From: Micropterus salmoides
Taxonomy: Eukaryota > Chordata > Actinopteri > Centrarchiformes > Centrarchidae
Direction of reading: 5' to 3'
DNA: 64,000 bases
Assembly (NCBI RefSeq): GCF_014851395.1
Contig: NW_024041151.1
Coordinates: 25,930,332 to 25,994,331 of the forward strand
In this document: piece after piece, positions 1 through 12,671 of the stretch
Layout of the letters: each line of letters starts with the position of its first letter
Position numbering within the stretch: the stretch's first letter is position 1
Translations under genes and position numbers: made by a program
The notes under the pieces: model-generated
Told to the model about the DNA's origin: nothing
Database searches by the model: none
What the model saw: only the letters and a program-made list of their open reading frames with translations

Positions 1-1905
1 TCTGAACAAAACTGGACATTTGAAGAAGTCATCTTGGGCTTTGGGAAACACGGATCAACATTTTTTTACCATTTGTGACATTTTTAGACCAAACAACTAA
101 TCGATTATTTGTGAAAATGATGACAGATTAATTGACGAAGTTGCAGCCATGACTGACATTCAGTTGGTTTACAGTTTAGGATGATCTGACGTAATAAGGA
201 AGCCATGATGCCATCATACTTCTAAATAATTCACACTGGTCAGGTGTAAATTCTGACCATTGTATAACAACATGCAAAGTGATTCTGCTGTTGTTCATGT
301 GCAGCCAACTTAAAATAGAAATAATGGTGATATTTCATTCAGATTTTGGGCAAAGTAACTACAAACTCTCAACAACAGGCTCTCTGTGATGCGGGTCTGA
401 ATGTTGACAACATCTAGCACGACAAACCTCTTTCACGCCAGCAGAATCAGCTCCAAGCTATGAATCAACTGATACCGTCCTCAAGTTTAACAAGATTTCT
501 ATCTGCCTCCCACTATCTAATCAACACACCGACCATTAGCAGTCTGCAGTGCTGCTCCAGGCCGCTGAGCTCCCATTTCTCTGACTTGTAGCCAGGTCTT
601 TGCATGTCAATGTGCTGGGCAGCTGCCCAAGTGTCGACCCAGTGAATTTAGACCGGCCATGTCTTCATCTTTTTACGAATACCCTCTCCCCCTGGTCTAT
701 TTGCAGGGCTGTCATAGCATCAACCCCTACAAAGGCACCAAACTAAAGTTTTTCTTGGTACAGTAGACAAACTAAGACAGGAAAACATGTCATCTACCAA
801 GGTCATCCCCAGCTATCTTGTCTTGTATCTTCCTCTCTTTCCCTCCAGGTGTCTGAATTTTTGCCTCTATGCCATCCTTCTGCCTCCTCAGACTTGAGAT
901 GAATCAGAATAAAAAGTCAGAGAGACAGGCAGTCTGTGGCTGATGTGGAGACAAGACTGCTTGTCTTGGTAGTGTTGTGGCTCTGGCTCCAAAACAACAG
1001 GATTTATGTCCCCATTTCTATCTCATCACATCTCCTGACTGTCCAGCTCATCACACACAAGATGGTAAAGAATGCGAACTGGCTAGCTAACCTTGGCAGT
1101 GACTCTAGGGACCATGGCCAAGGGAGGCTCTTAGGAAGAGGAGAGAGTCGGAGACAGAAAGAAATACAGCCGTAAGCCCTTGACTCGTCCCCTGGGCCAA
1201 ACAACAATCTCCTGCTTTCAGATGCCATCCCTGAACTCATCAGGCAACACAGGTTTGCTAAAGTGAAGCGGATTAACGTCTACGTAGAGATATACAGCGG
1301 GGAGAAAACATTGTGAACGAGTAGTGTGCTAAATAAGTTGCAAAGACTTATTTTAAATCAGCCTTGTTGTTTGTTTAGAATTAGTGATTTGTTATTTGTG
1401 TGACGGTGATAAAGGAGAGTGATTTTCTGGCTGAGCAAATGAGTAACACTGTAACTGACGGAATCAAAACTCATTATACACCTTTTTTGGGATACAACTC
1501 CAACAATAGCTAAAAGACACACATAGCTCACCAGTTAGATGAAGATTTTTAATCTGGTTAAAGATTGCATAGCTGGCTTTGCGTTGCCTGTTTACACATC
1601 CAGCAGAGATGAATGAACATCATAGTTTATTTGAAGTCACATTTCTGTCCATCTGATGAATGGAAATTCAATAGTCACTATACTTTCTTGGTTTCCACAA
1701 ACTCCTGAAGAAAAATATCTCTTTAGCTGCTACATGTTCCATATTCTTCCCACTAGTCATTAACTTTGTCTGTCTGCTATTTGGTGCTGGGCAGGTAAAG
1801 CAGAGCGGGTTCCAAGCTTTGTGGCGCAACAGAGTCGGGTGATAACTCTCTTTGGGTTCATCACTAAGACACTTCACATTACACGCAGGCATTTGATTGG
1901 ACGTT

Positions 1906-2246
1906 AAAGGTACAATGTGTAATGCTCCAAACAAATAGGGGGCAGCATTTCAGATCCTTCCACCCTGGCAGGGGAGGACCACCTGTGTTTTCTTGCCAGA
2001 TCCACTCATGGCTGTACCTTCACCAGCTCGCTCTGTCTGAAAGCTGCAGATGGTTAACATGAGAGCCAAAAGAAGCAGGTAGCGCTTTGCTTTGCTTCCG
2101 CCTCCTGTGTGTCCTCAGACAGTTACGATTTCACAACATTCATTAGATCAGAACCGTTTCTTCTTCACATTCTGCAGATGAGGTTAGTTCATCTTCTGAA
2201 TGTTTTAACCTAAAATTCTGGCCCTATCTTATACACATTGTACCTT
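1906..2246. mobile_element. Short inverted-repeat DNA element (MITE-like)
   Basis: The stretch begins AAAGGTACAATGTGTA and ends TACACATTGTACCTT, which are reverse complements of each other. This defines about 340 bp with terminal inverted repeats and no coding capacity. The ends resemble two other elements in this window (31971-32315 and 56351-56862), which share the core (G)G(A/T)(A/C)CA(A/G)TGTGTA. They probably belong to related non-autonomous DNA transposon families common in fish. The superfamily was not determined. Confidence 0.7.
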
Positions 2247-2819
2247 CAGTGCAGTTCAGTTCAAGGTGAGAGGAATGGATTAGATGTGATTTCTGTGTCC
2301 AGACAGCAGCTTATTCAAAGGTGACATTTCATCTGTCAAATGTGCCAGACGCTTAAATTCACTGAGTTGTTTTCAGACTTGGCTGGTAGTGTATAACATG
2401 GCTGCAAATATTTAAAAATGTTGCAATGCTTTAAGATTTAAACAAGGAACTATAATTAATAAAATTAGTGAAGAAATGAATGCATGCAAAATGTTCAGTC
2501 ATTTAACCATTAAAGACATATATATTATTCACCGTGTTGGGGTTTGAAGGACAGGGTTATACTGATTCACTTATTGATTATATTCAGTATTTAGGCTGGA
2601 AGTGCTTTTAGAATCAATCAACAGCTCAATAGTTTGACTACAACTTCCCTAAGTGAAAAAGGGTTGCATAACAAGTTAGAAATTGATCTGTAAATGTTTT
2701 CTTTAAATTTGGTAAAATTTTTCACACTATGTAGACAGCATAACATATTCTGCGTGTTCCAACATATGACTAAAGGTATTTGATGCTCAGATTGACTGAA
2801 ATGTTCCAAACCTAAGATG

Positions 2820-2845
2820 CTATGAGATCAGGCTATGAGATCAGG
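2820..2845. repeat. 13-bp tandem duplication
   Basis: The unit CTATGAGATCAGG occurs twice head to tail. It lies inside the whrn intron, and no function is suggested. Confidence 0.85.
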
Positions 2846-4947
2846 CAGAAATATACTGTGGATGACGAGTGGGTTTGTACAATGCTTGACGATGTACTCA
2901 GAGTTTAAAAGGTTAAAATGATTGCAGTTCAAAAGCCTGTATTAACATTTAGACTAAGCCGAGAAGGCATAAAAATAACTGAACTCAAGCATTAATGATC
3001 TTCTGTGGAAATTTTATCTCACACGGGGCCACTCTGGGTGCCTGCCCTTTCTGCCTAATAACAGGCAGCTGTAGCATTATAACTGGTAGTAGTCATAGTT
3101 ATACATACCATAGTCATTAGGGATGGCTTAGTAGCAGAACGAGTAGCAGGGCAATTATGAAATAAGAATTTGCTGACAATGACACAAAGGTGAATAAATA
3201 ACTATATTTAGAAAGATGTAGGCAGCCTACTTTTCATCCATCTTTGGTTTTACTTCCTCTTAGTCTCAATACCAACACAACTACAAACATAAAACTCTCC
3301 AATTGTTCATTTACAGTAAGAACAACCAATAACCTTCACTCCACAGATGAGAGACAACTTATGGAGAAATGTGGAGAAAAATTGATTGGAAAAAAACATG
3401 GATGGTTAATTCTGTCATTAGTATTCTATCTGACGCAGTTTGAGATAACGTTCAATATGAGGAGCGGAGCTGTTCTGCTGCAGCCTTGTGAAATAATTTA
3501 GTCTGAAGAGCCGATTTAGAGAAACTACTAAAACAAAATTAGGCCAAAGACTTTAACACTTCGTCACGTGTCACATCAACAGAGAACGGTGTATTAATGG
3601 GGGTTATGCTCCTTCCTCAGAGACAGTTTGCCATGACAGAATTACATTACACCACAATATATAACAGAATACAATGAGAAGACAATAAAATAAAACTATG
3701 AAAATGTATCAATCTAAAAGATGGTGTCACCTTAGGGCCTGGAGCATAAAGTCAAAGTCAACCAGAGGATCTGCACTGGGTGGCAGTTAGGTAGTTAGTT
3801 TAGAGATACAGTCATAACTAAGGCAAGACAACAATAAAAGGTAGTTCCATCTTAATGGTTACCATGCACATTAGTATTCTGGCATGAGCTGCTGCATATT
3901 CCTCCTGGTCACAAGCTCGCCCTTCTAACCTTTAGGCCACAACTGCATTACTGTGTTGCAAAATGACCTGCAATTAATGAAAACATGATGCTGTGTGGCA
4001 AAAAAAAAAATATCTGTTTTACCATTAGTGAGTACAATTCTTAAATTTATGACCCTGGGCCATGTGCAACTATTTAGTTTCTAATTAGAGTTATTATTAT
4101 AATTTACATTATAACTAGGCTATGTTTCAACTTACACACAGCTGGTGCAACAGGCTGCTGTATGATTGGAGATAAATGTATCTATAATATACCTGTAAAG
4201 CCTAAAATGTATTCTCAACCACACAGGTAACCAGTGACTAAAGGCAAAATCAGGGGCAACATGTTCTCATCTTTTGGCATTAGTTAAAAGCCTATGTGTG
4301 TATGTATTTTGGATTTCCTGAAGGCAGGAGCTTGCCTTATGGCAGAGCCCTGCTTAATGTGAATTACAAAAGTCCACACAAGAGGAGATAAAAGCATGGG
4401 CGACTTTGAAGGTTATAAAGCACTTAATTTGAGCTATAATCCATGGCTGTTGGAGGGGACAAACTGGTGACCTTTCAAACTACAGACATACAATCACTAT
4501 TCTTAAAAAGCAGCTTATAGATATCCGGTACTGTCTGGTGTTGTTATTTTTTATTTTTGATAACTGTATTATCAATGTAAGTGCAAGCCAATGCTGCATG
4601 CGTAGATGGAAATCAAGAGGGCAGCATGATAACATTGCCAGAAGAATAAATACAATGCAGAGATAAAAAGGTAAGAACAACAGCCATATGCTTCAAAAAC
4701 TAGATGTAATGTCCAGTTAAGATGCTTTGATAGGTATTAGTTTCTAAAAACAAACTAACATGAAGTCAATCATTAAATAAGGAGTAAAAGCACTGACCAT
4801 GAGTGCAATTTTCCAGATGCTTTAAACAGACTTGAACCTTGTTGAGAACTATGAATTCCAGTGATATGAGTATATACAGCATGGGCAAATAGGTGTGAAT
4901 GAGAGCAATTACAAAATCGATCATAAAAGCATGCCATGAAATAGAGA

Positions 4948-4963
4948 GGGGGGGGGGGGGGGG
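4948..4963. repeat. G16 homopolymer
   Basis: A run of 16 consecutive G on the plus strand, inside whrn intron 1. Length may be affected by sequencing or assembly error. Confidence 0.8.
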
Positions 4964-5613
4964 AACAGCCAAGTTAGCAGTTAGCAGAAAGACAAGAAAA
5001 CATTGAGATGAATGTTCAGCACCATGGACAGCTCATAAAACCAATGACCTCACAAGGTGTCCTCCTAAATCAATCTTCACTGTTCGAAAATCAGACATGC
5101 TCTTTTATCACCCTATTTGCTAATAGGCTTTCTTTACACTTGGTGGCACTAACAATAGCGCGCAGGGCTGAAATGGGCCCAGGCTGTCGACACAAAAGCA
5201 CACACGAACACACACAAACCCACACACGCACTCCTCTGTGGCTACCAGCTGCTTTGAAGGTGTCTAGTTACGTGCACGCTTCCTACAAGGAGTATTCATT
5301 GCGCGCGTTTACACTGCACTGCCGTGGCAACACATTGCTTGCTGATATAACAAATAGCCACAGCTGCTTCCAGCCAAAAAAGTTAATTCCCCTCAACAAA
5401 TCGGAGCTTGTTGGCGTCAAGAGGTAAATTTTAGACACCGAGGCCAAACATGTAATTCATATGAGGCATGAGCTTATTACAGACAGGAGCTCGGTTAGAG
5501 GACGAGGCCAGTGCAAGTAGTTCTCCTGACTGCATAGCTGAGGGCTACTAATTTATACGCTGTTTTGAAAGGATGACTTGGTGAAGATAAACAAAAGGAA
5601 AAACTTAGCCTAC

Positions 5614-6357
5614 CTTCACTGCTTCAGCATGAGTGACTTTGTCGAAGACTTTGTCGTTGACTTTCATGATCTGGTCACCGATCCGGAGACCCTCTTTCTC
5701 CGCCAGGCTCCCCGGTTCCACCAGGGACACGTAGATGCCGACCCCGTGCTCCGAGCCGCCGCGGATGCTGAAGCCCAAGCCCTCGTTGCTCTTATGCCGC
5801 TTCATGGTGACCTGCCGCAGCTCGCCCGGCGGCTCGTGGACAAAGTTCCTCCCGAGCAGCGGCACCAGGGGAGCTGTCCCGTCGCTGCTGGTGCTGAAGC
5901 TGTCCGGCGAGCCCCGCAACGCCACCTGAAACTCGGGCGGGTTGTTTGGCGAGAAATGCCCCGGAGGAGTCGGGCTGGCGCTGGGGAAGTCGCCCGGCGT
6001 GGGGTCGGTGCTGCCGTTGCTTGCAGCCAAATCCGACTTTAAGTAGAGGCCCTCTGAGGTGTACTGCTCGAAGAGAAGCTGATCGGAGCGGGGGATGACC
6101 AGCCGCAGCATGGGCAGAAGTTGCCGCTTGCTGGGCGCGTTGAGGATGACGTTGAGGGTCTGCACCAGGTCGTACACGTTGCGTTTGGAGTGGTAGACGT
6201 TGAGGCAGTGGATGAACTGCTCCCTCTCGAAGTCGTTGAGCAGGAGGTTGAGCGCGTTGTGCAGCTTCCTCACGTTGGCCGAGAGCGTCCGCGCGCTGGA
6301 GGCCACCGAGTTGGCCGAGGAGCTGAGCGACATCCGCTCCAGGTCGGTGCTGCTCAT
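5614..6357 (-). CDS. whrn: Whirlin, first coding exon (HHD1 and most of PDZ1)
   Basis: Whirlin is the scaffold protein of the Usher complex at hair-cell stereocilia tips and the photoreceptor periciliary membrane. This exon encodes 248 residues beginning MSSTDLERMS. Residues about 23-105 form the first harmonin-homology domain, with LSANVRKLHNAL, FIHCLNVYH and the signature LPMLRLVIPRSDQLLF. Residues 106-180 are a Ser/Pro/Gly-rich linker, about 45 residues longer than I recall in the human protein. From 181 comes PDZ1, with the carboxylate-binding loop GLGFSIRGG and GVGIYVSLVEPGS. The exon ends in phase 0 at THAEAVK with a consensus donor AAG|GTAGGC at 5613. The Met at 6357 was chosen because homology starts soon after it; an in-frame Met at 6429 would add 24 non-conserved residues. 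The remaining exons are off the left edge. Fish carry two paralogs (whrna, whrnb) and I cannot tell which this is. Confidence 0.95.
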
Positions 6358-7106
6358 CCTGGCAGTGTGTCCGGGACGCGGCGCCACACTGGTGCGGGTT
6401 AGAGAGCAAGCATAACGGGCAGGTGGCACGGGATTAGACTGGCCCTTGGCATCACGACCGCTGGAGGACGTGCACTCCGGTTATATCCATGCTGTCTGTT
6501 TGGTTGTGACAGATGATCCACTTACTACTCGCAATTTGCTGGATAGAGCGATCAAAGGGGCAACTTCCACGGCCAATTAAGTCCAACTAATTCAATTTCA
6601 CAGTTGACACATATTAATTAGCACTTACCATCATTTAGGTGGATTTCAGCAATTGGATTCTGCAAACTTCACGCGTGATAGGGTGCGTCGAGACTGAACA
6701 CGCAACAGCCCCGCGGAAAAGTCGTCCCGCTCCGCCAGAGAGCTTAGTAATGAGCCACGTAAGGATCTCAGCCTGCGTGTCATTAACTGCGGTCTTATTT
6801 TCCAGGAGGTCAGGTGGCTGCCTCAGCGCCGCTTCTCTGGTGTCCGCCTCGCAGCTCCACAAGACGGTATAAAACACCCGAACTTAAAATGACTTGTACT
6901 TGGTTCACCGTTGCGCAACCAACTTAGAGAGAAACACTATATCTTCCAACGAAGAAGGAGAAAATAAAAAGTTCTTTTTGTGCTCTTCTCAGGCGTCCCG
7001 CTGTGTTCCCGCTCAGGTCCAAACGACGACAAGTTCACAAAAATATCTATCCAGCAGTGTCACACGGAGCAGACGTGTACTCCAGCCATCTGTCTGTTGG
7101 TCTTGT
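6358..7106 (-). other. whrn: Probable whrn 5' UTR / upstream region
   Basis: This stretch lies between the whirlin start codon and a TATA-like motif at 7107-7114. It is richer in GC and CpG than its surroundings, and the short open frames in it look non-coding. I read it as 5' UTR and proximal promoter. Whether an additional spliced leader exon exists cannot be seen. Confidence 0.4.
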
Positions 7107-7114
7107 TTTTTATA
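7107..7114 (-). promoter_or_regulatory. whrn: TATA-like box, candidate whrn promoter
   Basis: On the minus strand this reads TATAAAAA. About 140 bp further upstream, an inverted CCAAT box lies at 7255-7259 in a CpG-containing stretch. The arrangement fits a promoter firing leftwards into whrn. It is an inference from motifs only. Confidence 0.3.
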
Positions 7115-7319
7115 TCCGTCCGGTTGCAGTTTGGAGGCAACCTGCTGCTGGCTCTCTCTCCGCTTCTCGGTGGTTACTACAGAGACAGAGCGGAGACTGG
7201 CTGCTCTCTCGCCTCTGACCGTCCTCTGGCAGGAAATGACGCAGCGTCGTGCAGCCAATGCGTCGCTTATGACCAGTAGCATGCGCTCGTTTCCCCCATG
7301 CTCATGGCACTTCCGCAAA

Positions 7320-9580
7320 CAATAAGTTATGAAACAGGACTTTAAGTAGCCTGCGTTTGGCTGCGCAGCTTGTTGTCGGTTCTCATATCTTTAAAATACG
7401 TTTGTTAAAGACCATATATATATATTTTTTTTATTGTTTTTATAATGCTTTTATTTTATTGTCATTTTGTTTTGCTGTCCTGAAGCACTTTGTAGGCTAT
7501 GAGGTTTTGAAAGGTGCTACAAATATATTATTATTATCATGAGGCTATTTTCTATAAAAGCAAAATATGAATGCAGTTTCAGTTTTATGTTTCTGTGTCT
7601 CTTCCACTACTGCTCATCAGTGTAAACAAATTCCTCAAAACTGTTTTGTTTTACAAAAAGTTACAGAGCATATGGATATACAGCTTTCTCCAAAGTAGCC
7701 GCTAGAGTGCACACTGTGAAATAAAAAAGAAAGAGAAAATACTTTGACAGTTGACATTTTTGAAGCAGATATTTTAACTTGTCATAGTAGAAACACGTGT
7801 TTCTCATAACACTAACATGGCAAAAGGTCAATCGTCCTCCAATGGACAACTGGTTAACAATGAACTCTCTTGTTAATCAGTAAGTAAGTATCACTACAAA
7901 CACACTTATAATTTGCTTGTAGGGTCATAAAAAAAATACATCTTTCAGAGGAGCTTCACCAACACTGCTAGTAGCCAGTAGGTCACAGTACATGGCAAGT
8001 CCTTCTGACGTGGGGCTGCTTGTGTCTCAACAGGTGGCACAGCAACTCAAGTCCAGGTGTCTGACTTGTTGACTGGTTCTGCTTTTAAAAGTCGTTGTGC
8101 CCCAAAATTAAATATATAAACAAATCACAACCTACACTATATCACATAAAACAGATAATTCTCTTTAGAACGATTATCAAAGCTCATTTATTTGTGCTTT
8201 TTGGGAAGGTTGGTAAATTTGGAATATTTGAAGGCCCATTTGTGTAACAATGAAACAGATCTATGATTTAAAAATATAATAATTCAATCGGATGTAATTA
8301 TTTTTAACAAGTCAGATCACATTGGAGATTGTGTTGGTGACCCACTGGGACTGGCTAATTAGTAGTTGACAATAGACTGGCACCACTGAGATCTATGATG
8401 TTAGTGTATATTACAAAATGACTCCTTCATTTACTTTTTTATGATCAGTTCTAATTTAATGTTGGTTTTGCCATCTTAAATTCTACATCGTAAAAGTGCA
8501 GCATTACATACAGTATGTACATACAGTACATATCTCTGGACAGATATTAATCTTTGTCTGCAGGTCGCTGATGGAGTTTAACCAGTTGCTGTAATCCCTG
8601 ATCTATGAGTCCTCAAGCTGTAGCCAAAAGGAGCAAAGTGGAGGTGAACTCAGTTGCCCCAGCAATCAATCACATTTGCAAAACGGTGATAATATCAACT
8701 GCAAATGAGGCCCTTGCTGTGAGGCCTCTGTGTTGACAAATGGCACTGTGCAGTTTTGGCAGAGTTTCCAAGCTGAGCCGTCCTTAAAATCTGCAGCTGC
8801 TGAGCCAAATATTCCTTCTGCTTTATTAACAAGCAACTGAAGCATTTGAAAGGCTGACCTCGGCAAAACAGAGGACTGTCTGCTCTCCAAAAAGGAACAA
8901 TTGTGACACTTTAATTTAAAATTGTGACCAAGAATGTGCCGGGTGATATAATTATGTCAAAGTAATTAGTGAGGTTGAAAATGGACCTATTAGCATGGTA
9001 AGTGAACATTGTCTTTGGAAAGGAATCAATAAAATAGAGGAATGCTCTGATTATCAGAGGAGCAAATGAGGTTGAAGCAGAGCTGACTGAAATCACAGAT
9101 GAAGTCAGCACTCTGCTTCCTGAAAGTGACACAGCACAACTGTCAGCAAAGCAGCAACGCAGGCAACAGAGATAAAAGCAAGAGCATCTGATAGTATATT
9201 CATGGTTTCTGAGGCAGAGGTTTATCAGTTAATGATTTTCTTTGCTAAGCATTTCTTTTCAATCTTCCAATTTCAGTTTATGGTAAAATGGTGTGAAATT
9301 AGAGACTTGGGCTGCAACTACCATCTACCACCTAATCATGGCAGTAGAATATCATACCCAGAGCCCAATATGATGTCTTCAAATTGTTTGTTTCAGATAA
9401 TTAAATCTGACATTATATAAAAAGAAGAAAAGCAGGAAATACTCAAATTTGAGAAGCTAGAACCAGAAAATGTGTGGCATTTTTACTTGATAAACAACTG
9501 CTCCAGTCAATGGATTATCAAAATACTGTAAGCTATTGGTTGATTCATGTTTTGATAATCTCTTAAGAAAGAGAGCCCTG
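7320..9580. other. Intergenic, no gene recognised
   Basis: AT-rich sequence upstream of whrn. Only short open frames without recognisable domains are present, and I see no RNA gene. Confidence 0.5.
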
Positions 9581-9750
9581 ATCCTGACCCCAACCCCAAC
9601 CGCATTCCAACACATTTGGAATGAACTGGAATGATGACTGCGAGCCTGGCCTTACCACCCGAAATCAGTGTTTGACCTCACTAATGCTTTAATGTTTCCA
9701 AAATCTGGTGGGAAGTCTTTCTGGAAGAGTGAAGGCTGTTATAGCAGTTA
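9581..9750 (+). pseudogene. Decayed Tc1-like transposase 3' fragment
   Basis: The plus strand retains the pattern of a fish Tc1-family transposase C-terminal coding end. It includes a CCAACACATTTGGAATGAA-type stretch and the downstream GACTGCGAGCCTGGCC and AAATCAGTGTTTGACCTCA stretches. Stops and frameshifts interrupt every frame. It is related to the relic at 19255-19858 on the opposite strand. Confidence 0.6.
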
Positions 9751-9859
9751 GGGGTTCAGGGCCTTTCTCAGGTGCACCTTTGGCAGTGGGCTGTGCTGGA
9801 CTCAAAACAGCGACCCTCCGGTATCCAGCAGTTCATAGGTCATATTCTTGCTTCACCTC

Positions 9860-9931
9860 AGGTTCCACTGAGATTTGAACTCAGAGCACTGGATTCAAAG
9901 TCCAGAGTGCTAACCATAACACCATGCAACC
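9860..9931 (-). tRNA. tRNA-Gln (anticodon TTG), possibly a pseudogene
   Basis: The minus strand folds as a 72-nt cloverleaf with no CCA. The anticodon stem CTGGA/TCCAG closes a CTTTGAA loop with anticodon TTG at 9898-9896. The T stem CTGAG/CTCAG is perfect around TTCAAAT, and the D arm GTG..CAC matches eukaryotic tRNA-Gln. The acceptor stem GGTTGCA/TGGAACC has one G:G mismatch at pair 5-68. No run of four T follows within about 40 bp on the minus strand, which is unusual for a working Pol III gene. It could be an active tRNA-Gln, a tRNA pseudogene or the head of a tRNA-derived repeat. Confidence 0.75.
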
Positions 9932-9989
9932 ACTCAAAGGGCTCACTTTCCTGTAGTGGTATTTATAGCCATACAGGCAGTTTTGGTTT

Positions 9990-12622
9990 TCTTTGTCATG
10001 GTTTTGAGACTTTCTCTGAGATTTCTGCCTCCACTCCAATACAATAAACATTAATGGGATTCATGACGGGTCAACAAAACAACAACATCCCTGGATTTAC
10101 TGGACATGGACTACACCTAATGAGTCACTTTAAGTCGCTTTAGGTGGAAATGCATTAACTAACTAGAAGACAAGCATGTCAGATATCTGTTTATCAGAGA
10201 GACACAGTGATAGCACAGAGAGTCACTGGAAAACGTTGACACAGTAAAGATTTGGACAGTTATTTTTTTGTCTGTGTGGCTGAGCAGGAGGTCAAAGACA
10301 GACTGTTTACGTGTGCACACTTGTTTGTGTGACTGTGTGCGCTTGAAGTTGATTGATGACAGCAATTAGAGGAGTTCACCAGTGGGAAACATTGAACAGC
10401 CAAAGAATATTATAATGGGCAGAGACACGTGTTGCCCAACAAGCAGAGAAGATAAAGATACAGAAAGTTTGCTGTGTGAGAGAGAAAGGGAATAACTGAG
10501 AGAGAGGAGGAAAGACATAAAAGAGAGGCAAACAACACAATGATTTCTTCAAGAACACCCGCAGAGCTAATGGTTTTGGCTATTGCCACAGTTTTTAATT
10601 TTAACAGCAGAAGCTCATAGCTGAACGTCCAGCACTAAAATCCCAGGGACAGACAGAGACGGATTGTCTCATGGTGGCAGAACAATTAATGTGTTAATGA
10701 AGAGATTGTCGCAGTGTGATGACCTACTGCATTATGATAACAGCTCTGTGTGTGAATGTCAGACAGAAAGATATGCAGCCGTGCAGTAAGACTATGGCTA
10801 CTCCATTTAGTTGATCAGTATGACCAGAGCATTTTGCCCCAGGAAAAGATTTTCCAAAATACAAAAGGCCACCTACTTTCAATTAAATTAAATTAGCACA
10901 TTTCATGGTTAACTATAATCAGTTTGAAGGCTTAATAAGGCTTAAATACTTCACTTAATAGGCTTAACTGTGTATGACTAAAAGCTTAACAGAGTCATCA
11001 GTTTTCATCAAATGGAAGATGAATGGGCTCTAAACAGGTGGGCATTTAAAACAAAGGCTATATAATGTGAAATGGGTTGCTCATAGTGAACCCACAGAGA
11101 ATAAATTTATCACCCAACTCTGCAGTTTCTCTCAGAGTTCATTGCTTTGATTTTACCGCAACTTTACTGTTTTGGTTCAGTCTCACCCCTATCATCAAAG
11201 TGAGTGATTATTGGTTTAGTGCAGAAAAAAAGCCAGCAATTTAAATGGCATTTTCTGTGTCATTATAATGCATCATTTGCTATATTAATATAATTTCATT
11301 TTTCATTTTCATGCTTAGGGTGGATGGAAGACCTTGAAGGGCTTGAAAAGTGCCCTGTGGAGTTTTCTTGTAAACAAACAAAAGTCATGTATTTACATTC
11401 AGTGTTCCAATTCACTCACCAAAATGTATTGCGTGAATCCTTGAGGTCAAACGTGTGAATGCATTTCCTTCCTCATAAAACATTTGCTAAGCCAATTTTA
11501 CTTAAAAGTTTGAATCCTGCATTCCTACATCCCTGTTCACTTCCTAGCAGTATTATTTGCTGAATTTGTTGGCGCATTGTTGTGTATCTTGGGGCAATGC
11601 TGCCACTTGTAGAGAATTGAAATAGTATGAAACCATTGGCAGGACTGTTTATTGCCTTACGCATGAGACAAAAAGAACTGCTCCGTAGCGCTACTAGAGG
11701 TCAAAAACACCAGGAAATAAATCCAGACCCATTCAGAAAGTATTGTATTTCTTTAATATGGATTCACACTCACACAATTACATTTTTTGTTTGTTTGTTT
11801 GTTTTTCAAGTTTGTTTTTCAAGCACTGGCCTGGACCCTGCAAGAAACTTGTATATGTACATTTGCAGGCAACAGCAGAAGAGTTTGTAAAAGCAGGTAC
11901 ACTGCAGGGAAGTGGAACTGAGTGTCTGAACATTATCACGCTCAGGCTGGAGTCGCACCTTAATGAGTCATGCAACATTAAGCTTTTCCCACTGATTTAC
12001 TTTGAAATAAAACTCTGACTGTTCACCTGGAAGGAAGAGTGTTTCATCTGGTTTTAAGTGGACACTCCAGTGCTACAGTGTGACATTTAACAGAACATAA
12101 GCATAACTCTGTCACTTAGCACTCAATTTGCATGAAAGGACGCATAGTTTAATGCATGCATGTCATACCCCCTCTCTCTCCCCCTGTATGCTGTCCACCT
12201 CTTCACTGTCAGCTGTGTCCAATAAAGTTGAAAATGGAACAAAAATAAATAAATAAGCTGGTGTGATTGAGACATGCCACAGGTTTTGAAACAGAATGCA
12301 GCAGGACAGGCTGGTGCTAGAATGCTAACTTCAGTAGATATCTCTGCAACACATAAACATCTTTGACTTAACGCCCAAACGATTACTTCTACCAATTCTG
12401 TTGATAATCACTGAGGGCATTTAATTAGCTAAAGCAACTTATTTCTGTTGAGGTCATCGCTCTGTCTCATTTTACAACACCACATTGGTCCACATCTAAA
12501 AATAGCCCCACTGTGTTTGTTTGTGATTGATTATTTCATCTGACGTGGGATCACAGTTAGCCGAGCTGCTGCATTAATGGATGGATGACACCGTTCCAGA
12601 TAATTTGCAGAAACTGGCAGAA

Positions 12623-12671
<49 letters not shown>

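Larger units (their letters stand above)
1..5613 (-). other. whrn: whrn intron 1 (partial)
   Basis: This stretch lies downstream, in the minus-strand sense, of the exon 1 donor (AAG|GTAGGC, last exon base 5614). No open frame here resembles the next expected whirlin segment, the end of PDZ1 and the linker to PDZ2. It is therefore read as intron 1, continuing off the left edge. Apart from one inverted-repeat element, a small tandem duplication and a G-homopolymer, I see nothing in it that I can name. The short open frames have no recognisable domains. Confidence 0.75.

Noticed and set aside
5578..6042. 154-codon plus-strand frame and other frames opposite whirlin exon 1
   Set aside because: They are shadows of the GC-rich whirlin coding exon on the other strand and match no family.
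6865..6873. Plus-strand TATAAAA near whrn as promoter of a divergent gene
   Set aside because: No coding exon or transcript-like structure follows on the plus strand.
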